Source of the DNA: an uncultured Monoglobus sp.
GTDB lineage: Bacteria > Bacillota > Clostridia > Monoglobales > Monoglobaceae
Direction: 5' to 3'
Length of the DNA: 64,000 nt
Assembly: GCA_947625055.1 (NCBI GenBank)
Contig: CANQMT010000002.1
Location: forward strand, 51,714-115,713
Part shown: positions 1-8,466 of the stretch, in pieces
Layout: each line of letters begins with the position of its first letter
Position numbering within the stretch: the first letter of the stretch is position 1
The notes under the pieces: generated by a model
Database searches by the model: none
The model's input: the letters and a program-made list of their open reading frames with translations, nothing else
What the model was told of the DNA's origin: nothing
Position numbers and translations under genes: made by a program

Positions 1-75
1 TCTCCGTCAGGCTTCCGCCTGACACCTCTCCCCAAGGGGCGAGGCGGGACGTCGAGGCGCCGTCCCCTACGAATT
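1..75. repeat. Intergenic repeat, inverted relative to the 10.1-kb copies
   Basis: Bases 45-72 are the near-exact reverse complement of the GACGGCGCCCTCGACGTCCC stretch at about 10103-10135. The segment starts with a small hairpin (CGTCAGGC/GCCTGACA) and has the same CCCCAAGGGG motif as the 10-kb copies. It has no reading frame of note. It belongs to a dispersed noncoding repeat family of this genome, and more copies probably lie outside the window. Confidence 0.6.
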
Positions 76-87
76 TGGGGGCCAAAG

Positions 88-120
88 CAAAAAAGCATAG
101 GGACGCAATGGTCCCTATGC
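88..120 (-). terminator. Rho-independent terminator reading leftward
   Basis: A perfect 10-bp stem, GCATAGGGAC (95-104) with GTCCCTATGC (111-120), and a 6-nt loop. On the minus strand it is followed by six T residues (88-94). It lies about 450 bp beyond glgP, so it may serve as a backup terminator or end an unseen transcript. Confidence 0.6.
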
Positions 121-500
121 CGTTATAATTCTGTTTTCGCGCGCAGCCAAATTGCGGATCAGGCTGTCCGCGTTTTCGGATATATTATAATAAGTACCCC
201 CCCCCATTTGCGAAAGGACGTATATTCTGCTTATAATTTACATATTTTGCCGATCTCATCATTTTGAATACCTTCTCTTTATTCAATTTGATTTTTGAAA
301 CAAAAAACGCACCAAACGCTTATCCGGATCATAAAAATCCGAATAAAGCTTTGATACGCAAAAATATCAATCATTTCCAACCGTATTTATTATATCATCA
401 ACAATTATTCATGTCAACAATTTTATCTTCATAAAAAATATAATCACAAAAAAACCGTAATCACAACAAAATCATTGTGTATCTTACAAAAAACCTAAAA
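121..500. other. AT-rich noncoding stretch with a C9 tract
   Basis: No supportable gene on either strand. The only distinctive item is a run of nine C (197-205; G9 on the minus strand). It lies beside a minus-strand TATAAT-like hexamer whose target would be outside the window. The rest is low-complexity A/T sequence. Confidence 0.5.
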
Positions 501-504
501 AAAT

Positions 505-569
505 TGACCGCCCGCGAAAAGGCGGCCGATCGCAAAACAGCGGCGCGACCGAAGCCGCGCCGCCGGATT
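505..569 (-). terminator. Tandem terminators of glgP
   Basis: Two GC-rich hairpins directly follow the glgP stop on the minus strand. The first is at 539-564, a GCGGCGCG-type stem with a TTCG-type loop followed by TTTT. The second is at 506-527 and is followed by TTTTTTT. The strong double signal suggests glgP is transcribed alone. Confidence 0.75.
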
Positions 570-571
570 TT

Positions 572-3085
572 TTATCTAAGATGCCAGATCTCTCTGTTGT
601 AGTCCTCGATCGTTCTGTCGCTGCTGAAGAAGCCCGCTTTGGCGGTGTTGATTATCGCCTTTCTGTTCCAGTCGTCGGGGTGGTCTCTGTAGACCCTGTT
701 GGCGTCATGGCAGGTGTGGATGTAGGACTCAAGGTCGGGCAGCAGCAGATAGGGATCGGCAAATCCGCCGTGGCTCTGAACCAGCGAGCGGTAGATGTCA
801 TAGAACATGTTGTGATCGTCGCCCGAGAATGTTCCGTCGATCAGCGTGTCAACAATGTTTTTGATACCCATGTTGGTGGCGTAGAGCTCGGGGCTGGGCG
901 AGTGGTTCCTCGCGTAGAGGCCGAGAACCTCGTCAGAGCTCATGCCGAAGATGAAGATGTTGTCGTCTCCGACCTGCTCGCGGATCTCGACGTTGGCGCC
1001 GTCCATTGTTCCGATAGTCAGCGCGCCGTTGAGCATGAGCTTCATGTTGCCCGTGCCTGACGCTTCTTTGCTGGCGGTTGAGATCTGCTCGCTCAAATTG
1101 GCCGCCGCGACGATCCTCTCGGCGATCGAAACGTTGTAGTTCTCGATAAACACAACCTTTAAGATATCCTTGGTTCTCGGGTCGTTGTTAACGACCTTGG
1201 CGACCTTGTTGATAAACTTGATTATATTCTTGGCCATATAGTAGCCGGGAGCCGCCTTGGCCGCGAAGATAAACGTCTCGGGCATCATGTTGGCGGTCTC
1301 GGGCGTCTCGATTATCGACTTATATCTGTAGATAATATGGAACACCTTGAGGAGCTGTCTCTTGTACTCGTGCAGTCTCTTTATCTGCACGTCGAAGATC
1401 GACTCGGGATCAACGACGATGTCGTTGTGCTTTTTGATATACTCGGCGAGATTTTTCTTGTTGTCAAGCTTGATCTTGGCGAACTTCTCTCTGAACGCCG
1501 CGTCGTCGGCGAAGGGCAGCAGGTTCTCAAGCTGCGTGTAATCCTTTATCCAGCCGTCGCCGATAGAGTCGCAGATAAGCTTTGAAAGCTCGGGGTTCGC
1601 CTTATACAGCCATCTTCTGAACGTGATGCCGTTGGTCATGTTCTTGAACTTATAGGGATAAATGCTGTAATAATCCTTAAACGTCTCTTTTTTCAAGATC
1701 TCGGTGTGCAGCGCCGCCACACCGTTTATGCTGTGGCAGGCGGTGAGGCAGAGGTTAGACATGCTGACCTGGCCGTTGTCATGGATGACCGCCATGTACT
1801 CGATCTTGCCGTAGTCGCCGGGGAAGCGTTCGCTTAACGCTATTCTCTGGCGTCTGTCGATCTCGTGTATTATCTGGCCTATTCTGGGCAGCAGAGTGTC
1901 GACCATTTCCATGGGCCACTTCTCAAGCGCCTCGGCCAGGATCGTGTGGTTGGTGTAGGCGAATGTCCTCTGAACAATGCTCCACGCGTCGTCCCAGCCC
2001 AAACCTTCCTCGTCCATCAAAATCCTCATCAGCTCGGGAATGGCCGTGGTGGGGTGCGTGTCGTTAATGTGTATCTGCATATACTCGGGTATGTCCATGA
2101 TCGAGAGATGCTTCTGCTTGTGCTTGGCGATTATCCACTGCATAGTCGCAGACACGAAGAAATACTGCTGCTTGAGTCTCAGCAGCTTGCCCTCGTAATG
2201 GTTATCCTCGGGATAGAGTATCTTCGAGATAACCTCGGCCAGCGCCCTGTTCTCGTTCGCCTTGGCGTAGTCGCCGCGGTTGAAGTGGGTCATGTCGATC
2301 TCCTCGGGCGAGCACGCTCTCCAGAGTCTCAGCGTGTTTACCGTGTCGGAGTCAAAACCTGTTATCGGCATATCATACGGCTCGGCGATAACGGTGTTAT
2401 AGTCCACATGCTCAAACTTCATGTGGCCGTCCTCCCACCTCTCGACGATCCTGCCGTTGAAGTGGACCTCTTTCACGTCCTCGGGTCTCGCGATGTCCCA
2501 GACGTTGCCGCTCATGAGCCACGGGTCGGGCATCTCTATCTGCTCGCCGTCAACGATCTTCTGCTTGAACAGGCCGTACTCGTATCTTATTCCGCAGCCG
2601 AACGCGGGCAGATCGAGATTTGTCAGCGAGTCAAGGAAGCAGGCCGCGAGTCTGCCCAAACCGCCGTTGCCGAGGCCCGCGTCGGTCTCGACTTCCTCAA
2701 TGTCGCTCAGGTCATAGCCGAGCTCCTTGAGCGCCTCTCTGTAAACCTCGGTCTCCATTATGTTCATCAGGTTGTTGCCCATCGCGCGTCCCATAAGGAA
2801 CTCGAACGACAGATAATAAAGCTCCTTCTGTGGCTTTTTGTCCATCTTATCCTGGTAATTCACATATTTTTCCATTATCTCGTCGCGAATGGTGAGAGCC
2901 GTTGCTCTGTAAACCTCAAGCTTCGCGGCCTTCTCAATGGTCTTGCCGTAATAGCGCTTGACCTTGCCCGTGATCTCGGATTTTATAAACTTTTTCTTTT
3001 TCTCAAAAGCGGCCGTTCCGGGCTTTAACTGAGTATGCTTTTTCTTAGCGCCGGTCTTGGCTGCCGCGGTTTTAGTGCTTGCCAT
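572..3085 (-). CDS. glgP: Glycogen/alpha-glucan phosphorylase
   Basis: This 837-aa glycosyltransferase family 35 phosphorylase releases glucose 1-phosphate from cytoplasmic glycogen or maltodextrin, using pyridoxal phosphate. The family signature EASGTGNMK is present, with the PLP-binding lysine near residue 682, followed by NGALTIGTMDGANVEI. The N-terminal YYLSFEFLMGRAMGNNL and GNGGLGRLAACFLDS blocks are also typical. Length matches the family apart from a Lys/Ala/Thr-rich tail of about 30 residues before the core, which I cannot assign. The gene is monocistronic: promoter at 3135-3163, SD GGAGG before the ATG, tandem terminators after the stop. No other glycogen gene is in the window. Function is firm; substrate chain preference cannot be read from sequence. 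Confidence 0.97.
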   Translation of the reverse strand: MASTKTAAAKTGAKKKHTQLKPGTAAFEKKKKFIKSEITGKVKRYYGKTIEKAAKLEVYRATALTIRDEIMEKYVNYQDKMDKKPQKELYYLSFEFLMGRAMGNNLMNIMETEVYREALKELGYDLSDIEEVETDAGLGNGGLGRLAACFLDSLTNLDLPAFGCGIRYEYGLFKQKIVDGEQIEMPDPWLMSGNVWDIARPEDVKEVHFNGRIVERWEDGHMKFEHVDYNTVIAEPYDMPITGFDSDTVNTLRLWRACSPEEIDMTHFNRGDYAKANENRALAEVISKILYPEDNHYEGKLLRLKQQYFFVSATMQWIIAKHKQKHLSIMDIPEYMQIHINDTHPTTAIPELMRILMDEEGLGWDDAWSIVQRTFAYTNHTILAEALEKWPMEMVDTLLPRIGQIIHEIDRRQRIALSERFPGDYGKIEYMAVIHDNGQVSMSNLCLTACHSINGVAALHTEILKKETFKDYYSIYPYKFKNMTNGITFRRWLYKANPELSKLICDSIGDGWIKDYTQLENLLPFADDAAFREKFAKIKLDNKKNLAEYIKKHNDIVVDPESIFDVQIKRLHEYKRQLLKVFHIIYRYKSIIETPETANMMPETFIFAAKAAPGYYMAKNIIKFINKVAKVVNNDPRTKDILKVVFIENYNVSIAERIVAAANLSEQISTASKEASGTGNMKLMLNGALTIGTMDGANVEIREQVGDDNIFIFGMSSDEVLGLYARNHSPSPELYATNMGIKNIVDTLIDGTFSGDDHNMFYDIYRSLVQSHGGFADPYLLLPDLESYIHTCHDANRVYRDHPDDWNRKAIINTAKAGFFSSDRTIEDYNREIWHLR

Positions 3086-3134
3086 TTTATTACCTCCAAT
3101 TAGTTTTTATATTGGCTAACATTCATATTGTTAT

Positions 3135-3163
3135 ATTTTACCCCAATTTTACGCTTTTATCAA
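3135..3163 (-). promoter_or_regulatory. Sigma-A promoter of glgP
   Basis: Minus strand: TTGATA, 17-nt spacer, TAAAAT. The predicted start near 3128 gives a leader of about 43 nt before the glgP ATG. Confidence 0.6.
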
Positions 3164-3245
3164 GTGAAAACAATGCAATCTTTGATCCACGGACGGAATT
3201 TTATTATATTTAACCATTCGACGCCTTGATTTGCCGTAAAAATAT

Positions 3246-3275
3246 GTGCAACCGCACAGTTAAGCGCGGCTGCAC
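3246..3275 (-). terminator. Terminator of the GHL10-SLH gene
   Basis: Stem GTGCAACCGCAC/GCGCGGCTGCAC with a 6-nt loop. On the minus strand it is followed by ATATTTTTAC. It sits 50 bp after the stop of the 3325-5283 gene. Confidence 0.65.
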
Positions 3276-3324
3276 TGTTACAATTTTGTTACACAAAAAT
3301 CGACAAAATATCGTATTTTGTTTA

Positions 3325-5283
3325 TTATTTCTGCATATTATCCATGAGCGTCATGATCCTTTGAACAAAAAGCGCGAACTCTATGCGGGTGGCGAAGTCC
3401 TTCGGCCTTATCGTTCCGTCGCCGTAGCCGCCCATGAGGTTGTTCTCAACGCAGGCCGCTATCGCGTCTCTGGCGTAGAAGTCAATGTCGCTCCAGTCGT
3501 AATAATTATTGAGCGCCTTGGCGGTGTTGGGGATCGCCGTCACGATCTGCCGTCCGCGCATTACTCTGTAGGCCAGAGTCGCCATGTCCTGACGGAGCAT
3601 CGTGCCCTCGGGATCAAACAGATTGTCACCCACGCCCCACGCGACGCCCGCGGCCTTCGCCTGGCCTATCTCGTCGTAATAATACTTGTCGGGCGTAACG
3701 TCGGCAAAATTATCCGTGAACTCTATGTCCGCCTCCTTGAGCACGCGGTAGAGCAGCGCGGTGGCGTCAGCCCTTGAGATATATATGTCGGGGCCGAACT
3801 GCGTCTCGCTGATACCGTGAACTATGCCGCGTCTCACAAGCTCGTCGATCGCGGGCATCGCCCAGTCGTACTCTCCCATGTCAGTGAACTTATATGCCGT
3901 ATCGGCCGCCGGAGCCTGAGTCGGCTGCGCCGGAGCCTGAGGCTGAATGGGAGCCTGCGTTGCGGCAGGGGTCTGCGGCTCGGTTGGAGTCTGCGGCTCG
4001 GTTGGAGTCTGCGGCTCAATGGGAGTCTGCGGCGTTATCGGCGCCGCTCCGCCGACCGTGGGAGCCGCGGCGGGGGCCGCGTTCAAATTCTTTATCATGT
4101 CGCGCAGCGCCGAATCCTCCATAAACGACGAGTACGCGAACATGCAGTAGCCGCCGACATACACGCTGTTTCGGCCCATGCTCACGTGTGTTGAAAGCTC
4201 GTTTATTCCGTTCTGGCCTCTCCATGCCGCGTCGGAATCGGCCGCCGCCTTATATGCCGCCTCGCCGATATAGAGCTTAACGTTCGTGGGCGCGCAAACG
4301 CCCGCCCACCAGTTGAGCAGGGTGTTGTAATCCGCGCCGCTCTGGCCGTTGTACCAATAGAGCTGCGGCATGATGTAGTCAAGAAAGCCGCTCTCCACCC
4401 AGTACTTGGTGTCGGCGTACAGGCTGTGGTACGAGCTGCTGCCGTTGGTGTTGCTGCCGCCGGGAGTGTCCGCGTTCGCCCAGATTCCGCTCGGGCTCAC
4501 GCCGAACATGCAGGTCGGGTCGATCTCCTTGACCGCCTCCATAGCGCATGAGATCAAGGTGTTTACCATGCTGCGCCGCCAGTCGGCCTTGTCGGGGTAC
4601 TGATCCTGATATTTGTAATAGGCCGCCGAGTCGTCAAATCCGCTGCTCGGATAGAAATAATCGTCAAGATGAATTCCGTCAACGTCATAGTTGCGGACGA
4701 TCTCTCTTATGCCCTCAAGGATTATGTCGATAGAATCGGCCTCGCCGGGGTTCAAATACATCTTGCCCGAGCTGTCGGTCAGCACCAGATCGGGGCGGAG
4801 CACCGCGGGGTTATTGGAAGCCAGGCGGTCATTGTCCGCCGAGGAGTTTGTCACTCTGTAAGGGTTGATCCACGCGTGGAGCTGCATGCCGCGCTTGTGC
4901 GCCTCGTTCACCGCGTATTCGAGCGGGTCAAAGCCGTCGCTCGGCGCGACGCCTTGTGTTCCCGTCAGGTATCTTGACCAAGGGTAGATCGACGAGTTAT
5001 AAAGCGCGTCGCCCGAGGGCCGAACCTGAAAGAACACGGCGTTGAAGCCCATATCTTGGCAGTTGTCAAGCACGGTGTCAAGCTCGGTCCTGAGCTGCCA
5101 CGCGTCGGTCGTGCCGCTTGACGGGTAGTCAAGATTGGCCACAGTCGCGACCCACACGCCGCGAAGCTCGGTGTCCTCGGCCTCTACCACGTTGTTTCCG
5201 GAAAAGTAAAACAGATTTATAGCGATGACCGCGCAGATGACGTAGGCTATAAGTCTGAAACCAAAATCGTGTTTCTTCATCAT
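3325..5283 (-). CDS. Family 10-like (GHL10/DUF187) glycoside hydrolase with SLH anchor
   Basis: 652 residues, exported. An N-terminal hydrophobic segment (about 10-30) is followed by a GHL10 (YngK-type, PF02638) barrel at roughly 38-335. Typical barrel blocks include ELRGVWVATV, GFNAVFFQVRPSGDALY, LHAWINPYR and DGIHLDDYFYP. A Pro/Thr/Gln linker with repeated QTPTEP units (about 405-460) leads to three SLH repeats (about 465-650), which normally bind pyruvylated secondary wall polymer. The protein is therefore likely a wall-anchored glycan hydrolase. The substrate of this family is poorly defined; peptidoglycan-related and polysaccharide roles have been suggested. It is monocistronic, with a consensus promoter (5358-5386) and its own terminator. 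Confidence 0.9.
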   Translation of the reverse strand: MMKKHDFGFRLIAYVICAVIAINLFYFSGNNVVEAEDTELRGVWVATVANLDYPSSGTTDAWQLRTELDTVLDNCQDMGFNAVFFQVRPSGDALYNSSIYPWSRYLTGTQGVAPSDGFDPLEYAVNEAHKRGMQLHAWINPYRVTNSSADNDRLASNNPAVLRPDLVLTDSSGKMYLNPGEADSIDIILEGIREIVRNYDVDGIHLDDYFYPSSGFDDSAAYYKYQDQYPDKADWRRSMVNTLISCAMEAVKEIDPTCMFGVSPSGIWANADTPGGSNTNGSSSYHSLYADTKYWVESGFLDYIMPQLYWYNGQSGADYNTLLNWWAGVCAPTNVKLYIGEAAYKAAADSDAAWRGQNGINELSTHVSMGRNSVYVGGYCMFAYSSFMEDSALRDMIKNLNAAPAAAPTVGGAAPITPQTPIEPQTPTEPQTPTEPQTPAATQAPIQPQAPAQPTQAPAADTAYKFTDMGEYDWAMPAIDELVRRGIVHGISETQFGPDIYISRADATALLYRVLKEADIEFTDNFADVTPDKYYYDEIGQAKAAGVAWGVGDNLFDPEGTMLRQDMATLAYRVMRGRQIVTAIPNTAKALNNYYDWSDIDFYARDAIAACVENNLMGGYGDGTIRPKDFATRIEFALFVQRIMTLMDNMQK

Positions 5284-5357
5284 ATTTCCTCCTATGTATC
5301 TTTTCGTCCTATGCTTTTGTTTCCATTCACCTTAATTATTATATGAAGCGATTAGGT

Positions 5358-5386
5358 ATTATAGCACATAAAATCAAATTTGTCAA
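5358..5386 (-). promoter_or_regulatory. Consensus promoter of the GHL10-SLH gene
   Basis: Minus strand: perfect TTGACA, 17-nt spacer, perfect TATAAT. The predicted start near 5351 gives a leader of about 68 nt ending in AGGAGG before the ATG. Confidence 0.75.
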
Positions 5387-5458
5387 TTTGGCCCCGAATA
5401 AGTTAACAAAAATTTAAAAGCCCTTTAATTTTTATTTTTAAAAATCACAAATATAGTA

Positions 5459-5487
5459 TTGACAAACAATTACAAATGTATTATAAT
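5459..5487 (+). promoter_or_regulatory. Consensus promoter facing the small 5583 ORF
   Basis: TTGACA (5459-5464), 17-nt spacer, TATAAT (5482-5487), all matching consensus. The predicted start is near 5494. The only gene-like object before the terminator at 5835 is the 74-codon frame at 5583. Confidence 0.75.
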
Positions 5488-5582
5488 GCTCATATAAGCT
5501 TTACAGATGTAATATTATATTTAAAAACTTAGGTGGATCAAAAATATAAATTTCTTAAACGGAGGGAAAATTTAGGAAAAAT

Positions 5583-5807
5583 TTGTTGAGTTTAATTCCG
5601 GCGGCGCTTATGGTTTTCGCAGTTTCGGCCTCGTTCGCGGAGGAGACTCGGGCGCCCGCGCCGCCGACGCCCGATTATGACTATTCGTTCGGCTTTAACA
5701 TTCCGGCTCAAACGCAGAAAATCGGCTCGATAAAAGTCTTCGTCCGGAGCGGTTTCAATTCCGCGGAGCCTTTGGCCGAGCCGAAAGAACTAAAATTCGC
5801 AAACTGA
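5583..5807 (+). CDS. Small secreted-type peptide or decayed gene start; start codon uncertain
   Basis: A 74-codon frame read from a TTG encodes a hydrophobic signal-peptide core ending FAVSASFAEE. A Pro-rich stretch and a short tail with no recognised domain follow. The frame continues upstream as Phe-Arg-Lys-Asn-Leu-Leu, which would be a normal positively charged signal N-region if codon TTT (5571-5573) were ATG. No ATG is present. SD GGAGGG (5562-5567) is 15 nt from the TTG, which is rather far. With a perfect promoter upstream and a terminator downstream the unit is transcribed in principle. It may be translated poorly from TTG, or it may be the truncated remnant of a larger surface protein. 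Function unknown. Confidence 0.4.
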   Translation: MLSLIPAALMVFAVSASFAEETRAPAPPTPDYDYSFGFNIPAQTQKIGSIKVFVRSGFNSAEPLAEPKELKFAN

Positions 5808-5834
5808 AACACCAAAGATTTCTTCCCGATAAAC

Positions 5835-5876
5835 ATGCTCCCCTTCACAAACGAAGGGGAGCATGCGCTTTTATTT
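5835..5876. terminator. Bidirectional terminator
   Basis: A 12-bp perfect stem, ATGCTCCCCTTC/GAAGGGGAGCAT, with a 6-nt loop. The plus side is followed by GCGCTTTTATTTTATT. It lies between the 5583 ORF (plus) and the convergent pgeF (minus), overlapping the pgeF stop on its right flank. Confidence 0.75.
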
Positions 5877-6671
5877 TATTGCGATGACCGCGATCTGGCG
5901 GCCGGTGTGTTCCTTGTGCGTTCTGTATGAATAATACTTGTCGGAATTGCAGATCGTGCACTCCTCCGAAATATAAATATTTTCCGTCGGCACGCCCTCG
6001 GCAGCGATCATGTCGCGGTTAGCGGCCCACAGATCGACGTGGAACTTGTCGTTCGGCTTCGGAATTCTGTATCTTTCGGCAAAATTCTCCGCCGTGCCGC
6101 GGTCGACCTCAAAGCAGCACGGGCCTATGCTCGGGCCGATCGCCGCGATAATATCCCTCGGGTCGGAACCGAATTTTTCCGCCATCAGCCTCACGGTCCT
6201 GCCGCCTATATTCTGCGCTGTGCCGCGCCAGCCCGCGTGAGACGCCGCGGCGACTCCCTTGACGGGGTCGCAAAACAGAAGCGGCACGCAGTCGGCGGTG
6301 AAGATGATCAGCGCAATTCCCTTTTCGTTCGTTATCAGGCCGTCAATATCGCGGATATCGCTGTCCACCTGAAATATGCCCTTGCCGCAGTCGGCGCTTG
6401 TCACAATTCTTATATTGCTCGTGTGGGTCTGCCGCGCGCACACGGCGCGGCTCAGATCAAAGCTGAGGTCGTCCGCGAGGAGCCTGTAATTTTTGAGCAC
6501 GTTTTCGGGATCGTCGCCCACGCGGAAGCCGAAATTAAAGCCCTCGATCTTCCCGCGGCTCGCTCCGCCGCTCCGCCTTGAAAATCCGCATATAAACCCC
6601 GCGTCGCTCATTTTTTTGAGCGCGATATAGCTCCTGTCGGACTTTTGTATCTCATAAAAATTTCCGTTCAT
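5871..6671 (-). CDS. pgeF: PgeF/YfiH (laccase-domain) purine nucleoside phosphorylase family protein
   Basis: 266 aa, cytoplasmic. The Cu-oxidase_4 (DUF152/YfiH) family is linked to purine nucleoside phosphorylase and adenosine deaminase activity and, in some species, to removal of misincorporated L-Ser from peptidoglycan precursors. Metal-ligand blocks are visible: His in ARQTHTSN, Cys in FTADCVPLL and His in ASHAGWRGT. The length is usual. The gene lies 2 bp after ymdB in the same operon (rlmB-like, ymdB, pgeF), so it is probably cotranscribed from upstream of 8235. The family assignment is firm; the physiological substrate is inferred. Confidence 0.9.
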   Translation of the reverse strand: MNGNFYEIQKSDRSYIALKKMSDAGFICGFSRRSGGASRGKIEGFNFGFRVGDDPENVLKNYRLLADDLSFDLSRAVCARQTHTSNIRIVTSADCGKGIFQVDSDIRDIDGLITNEKGIALIIFTADCVPLLFCDPVKGVAAASHAGWRGTAQNIGGRTVRLMAEKFGSDPRDIIAAIGPSIGPCCFEVDRGTAENFAERYRIPKPNDKFHVDLWAANRDMIAAEGVPTENIYISEECTICNSDKYYSYRTHKEHTGRQIAVIAIK

Positions 6672-6673
6672 GG

Positions 6674-7456
6674 CTAAAGCTCTCCCTCGATATTCACCCT
6701 TGTCAGCGCCGTGACCTTTCTGGCGCTGTCGTCAACATCAAAAATACAGCCGCAAAGGCGCACGTCGCCCTCGGTCTCTTTCATAAACTTAGCGCGCTTG
6801 ACCGCTCCGTAAAAATAATCGAGCACGATCTCTTTTTTGGTGCCGATTATTGAGTCCTTGACCCCCGTCATGCCGAGGTCGGAGATATATCCGGTGCCGT
6901 TGGGCAATATCTGCTCGTCGGCGGTCTGCACATGCGTGTGCGTTCCGAACACGATCTGGACCCTGCCGTCCAGAAAATGCCCCATCGCCAGTCTTTCACT
7001 GGTCGCCTCGGCATGCATGTCTACGATTATAATATCGCTGTCGATTTTTTTAAGCGCGGCGTTCACCGCATGGAACGGGCAGTCCGCCGGGCCCATGTTT
7101 ATCCTGCCGACCAGGTTGATCACCGCGATCGAGGCGGTGCCCGTGTCGACCTCAACATAACCGCGGCCCGCCAGCTCGGGCGGATAGTTGAGCGGGCGCA
7201 CCAGCCTCGGATTGTCCTCCATGGCAATGTCGCCGTTTTTGCAGCTAAACGTATGGTTGCCCATTGTTATTATGTCAACGCCGCGCTCGATCAGGCGGTC
7301 AGCGATCTCGGGGTTTATGCCGTTGGTCTCGGCGGCGTTCTCGCCGTTTGCCACCACAAAATCTATATCATATTTTTCGCGTATCTTGTTCAGGTTCCGC
7401 ATGACGTATTCCCTGCCGCGCCTGCCCACTATATCTCCGATCGCGAGTATTCTCAT
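6674..7456 (-). CDS. ymdB: YmdB-family metallophosphoesterase (2',3'-cyclic nucleotide phosphodiesterase)
   Basis: 260 aa. Calcineurin-like fold with the YmdB blocks GDIVGR, NGENAAETNGI, GNHTF, DMHAEATSE and GTHTHVQTAD, which supply the metal-binding Asp, Asn, His and Glu residues. Bacillus YmdB hydrolyses cAMP-type nucleotides and influences biofilm and sporulation decisions. The start is taken at 7456 (MRILAIGD), because SD AGGAG lies 8 nt upstream of it; the in-frame ATG at 7462 is only 2 nt from the same SD. The gene start overlaps the stop of the upstream rRNA methyltransferase, so the two are translationally coupled. Confidence 0.9.
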   Translation of the reverse strand: MRILAIGDIVGRRGREYVMRNLNKIREKYDIDFVVANGENAAETNGINPEIADRLIERGVDIITMGNHTFSCKNGDIAMEDNPRLVRPLNYPPELAGRGYVEVDTGTASIAVINLVGRINMGPADCPFHAVNAALKKIDSDIIIVDMHAEATSERLAMGHFLDGRVQIVFGTHTHVQTADEQILPNGTGYISDLGMTGVKDSIIGTKKEIVLDYFYGAVKRAKFMKETEGDVRLCGCIFDVDDSARKVTALTRVNIEGEL

Positions 7457-7458
7457 AA

Positions 7459-8235
7459 TCATCTCTCCTGTTTCATAATTCTGCGCCGCGCCGCCTCATA
7501 AAGCAGAACGCCCGCGGCCACCGACGCGTTGAGCGACTCGATCTCGCCGAGCATCGGGATCTTCACCAAATAATCACACTTCTCACGGACCACGCGGCTC
7601 ATGCCCGCGCCCTCGCTGCCGATGACTATTCCCAGCGGGCCCGAAAGATCGCAGTCAAAATGGCTCCGGTCAGCCGAAAGGTCGGTCCCGGCGATCCACA
7701 GTCCGCGCTTTTTCAGCTTGTCGATCGCGGCAGAGATGTTCGCCACCTTTGCCACGAGGGTGTATTCCACCGCCCCCGCGCTGACCTTCGCCACGGTCGA
7801 GGTGAGCTGCGCGCTGCGGTTTTTTGAAATTATCACTCCGTGCGCGCCCGCCGCATTTGCGGTCCTGATTATGCTCCCCAGATTGTGCGGATCGGTGATA
7901 CCGTCGCAAATCACGACAAGCGGAGGCTCGCCGCGGCTCTCGGCGCGGCTTAAAATATCCTCAAGCTCGGCATAGGCATGCGCCGCGGCGAGCGCCGCGA
8001 CCCCCTGGTGATTGCCCCCGCCGCACAGCTTGTCAAGCCTGCGCGCGTCGGCAAAGTCGTACCTCACGCCGTTTTCCCTGGCGAGGTCTCGGATCTTTCC
8101 TATGACCGGATGATTGAGCCGGTCCTGAATATATATCCTATCAATTGCCCGCCCGGCAGTCAGCGCCTCGATAACCGGGTTCCTGCCGTAAATTACGTCG
8201 GCCCTCTCGGCCCCGCCGTTGTTTTGATTTTTCAT
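7459..8235 (-). CDS. rlmB: SpoU/TrmH-family RNA 2'-O-methyltransferase (RlmB-like)
   Basis: 258 aa when started at the ATG at 8235, which has SD GAGGT; a longer in-frame start at 8289 lacks support. An N-terminal substrate-binding domain (YGRNPVIEAL onward) precedes a SPOUT knot with all three motifs: DPHNLGSIIRTANAAGAHG, GSEGAGMSR and SLNASVAAGVLLYE. Members methylate a guanosine 2'-OH in 23S rRNA (RlmB, G2251) or tRNA, using S-adenosylmethionine. First gene of the operon with ymdB and pgeF. The closest functional label is inferred; a TrmH- or YacO-type target is possible. Confidence 0.88.
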   Translation of the reverse strand: MKNQNNGGAERADVIYGRNPVIEALTAGRAIDRIYIQDRLNHPVIGKIRDLARENGVRYDFADARRLDKLCGGGNHQGVAALAAAHAYAELEDILSRAESRGEPPLVVICDGITDPHNLGSIIRTANAAGAHGVIISKNRSAQLTSTVAKVSAGAVEYTLVAKVANISAAIDKLKKRGLWIAGTDLSADRSHFDCDLSGPLGIVIGSEGAGMSRVVREKCDYLVKIPMLGEIESLNASVAAGVLLYEAARRRIMKQER

Positions 8236-8319
8236 TGTATGACCTCGATTCTTATTATAGCAATAAGTATAACACAAACCCGCAAACATTTCAATACCGC
8301 CGGATTAATTTTTCGCATC

Positions 8320-8368
8320 AAAAAGGGCGGATTTTATCCGCCCGCGGCGGCATGTGGGCATGCCGCCC
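8320..8368 (-). terminator. Two hairpins, one a leftward terminator
   Basis: Stem GGGCGGAT/ATCCGCCC (8325-8343) is followed on the minus strand by TTTTTGATG. A second hairpin, GGCGGCATG/CATGCCGCC (about 8346-8368), sits upstream of it. Together they fit a terminator or insulator between the SLH gene at 8467 and the rlmB-like operon. Confidence 0.5.
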
Positions 8369-8420
8369 TACGAGATATACAATTCTCTGTTTGAAGAAAT
8401 TTTGGTTAATAAAAATCGAT

Positions 8421-8447
8421 GTGAGGGATATTATAAATATCCCTCAC
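8421..8447 (-). terminator. Terminator of the 8467 SLH gene
   Basis: A 12-bp perfect stem, GTGAGGGATATT/AATATCCCTCAC, with a 3-nt loop. On the minus strand it is followed by ATCGATTTTTATT. It lies 20 bp beyond the gene's stop. Confidence 0.75.
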
Positions 8448-8466
8448 GCATGTAATAGTACGGCAC

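Noticed and set aside
1865..3028. A 387-codon plus-strand open frame antisense to glgP
   Set aside because: It is a shadow of the GC-biased glgP codons: no SD, no family similarity, and odd composition rich in Val, Leu, His and Arg.
3930..4030. Repeated GGTTGGAGTCTGCGGCTC units as a possible DNA repeat array
   Set aside because: They encode the QTPTEP linker of the GHL10-SLH protein.
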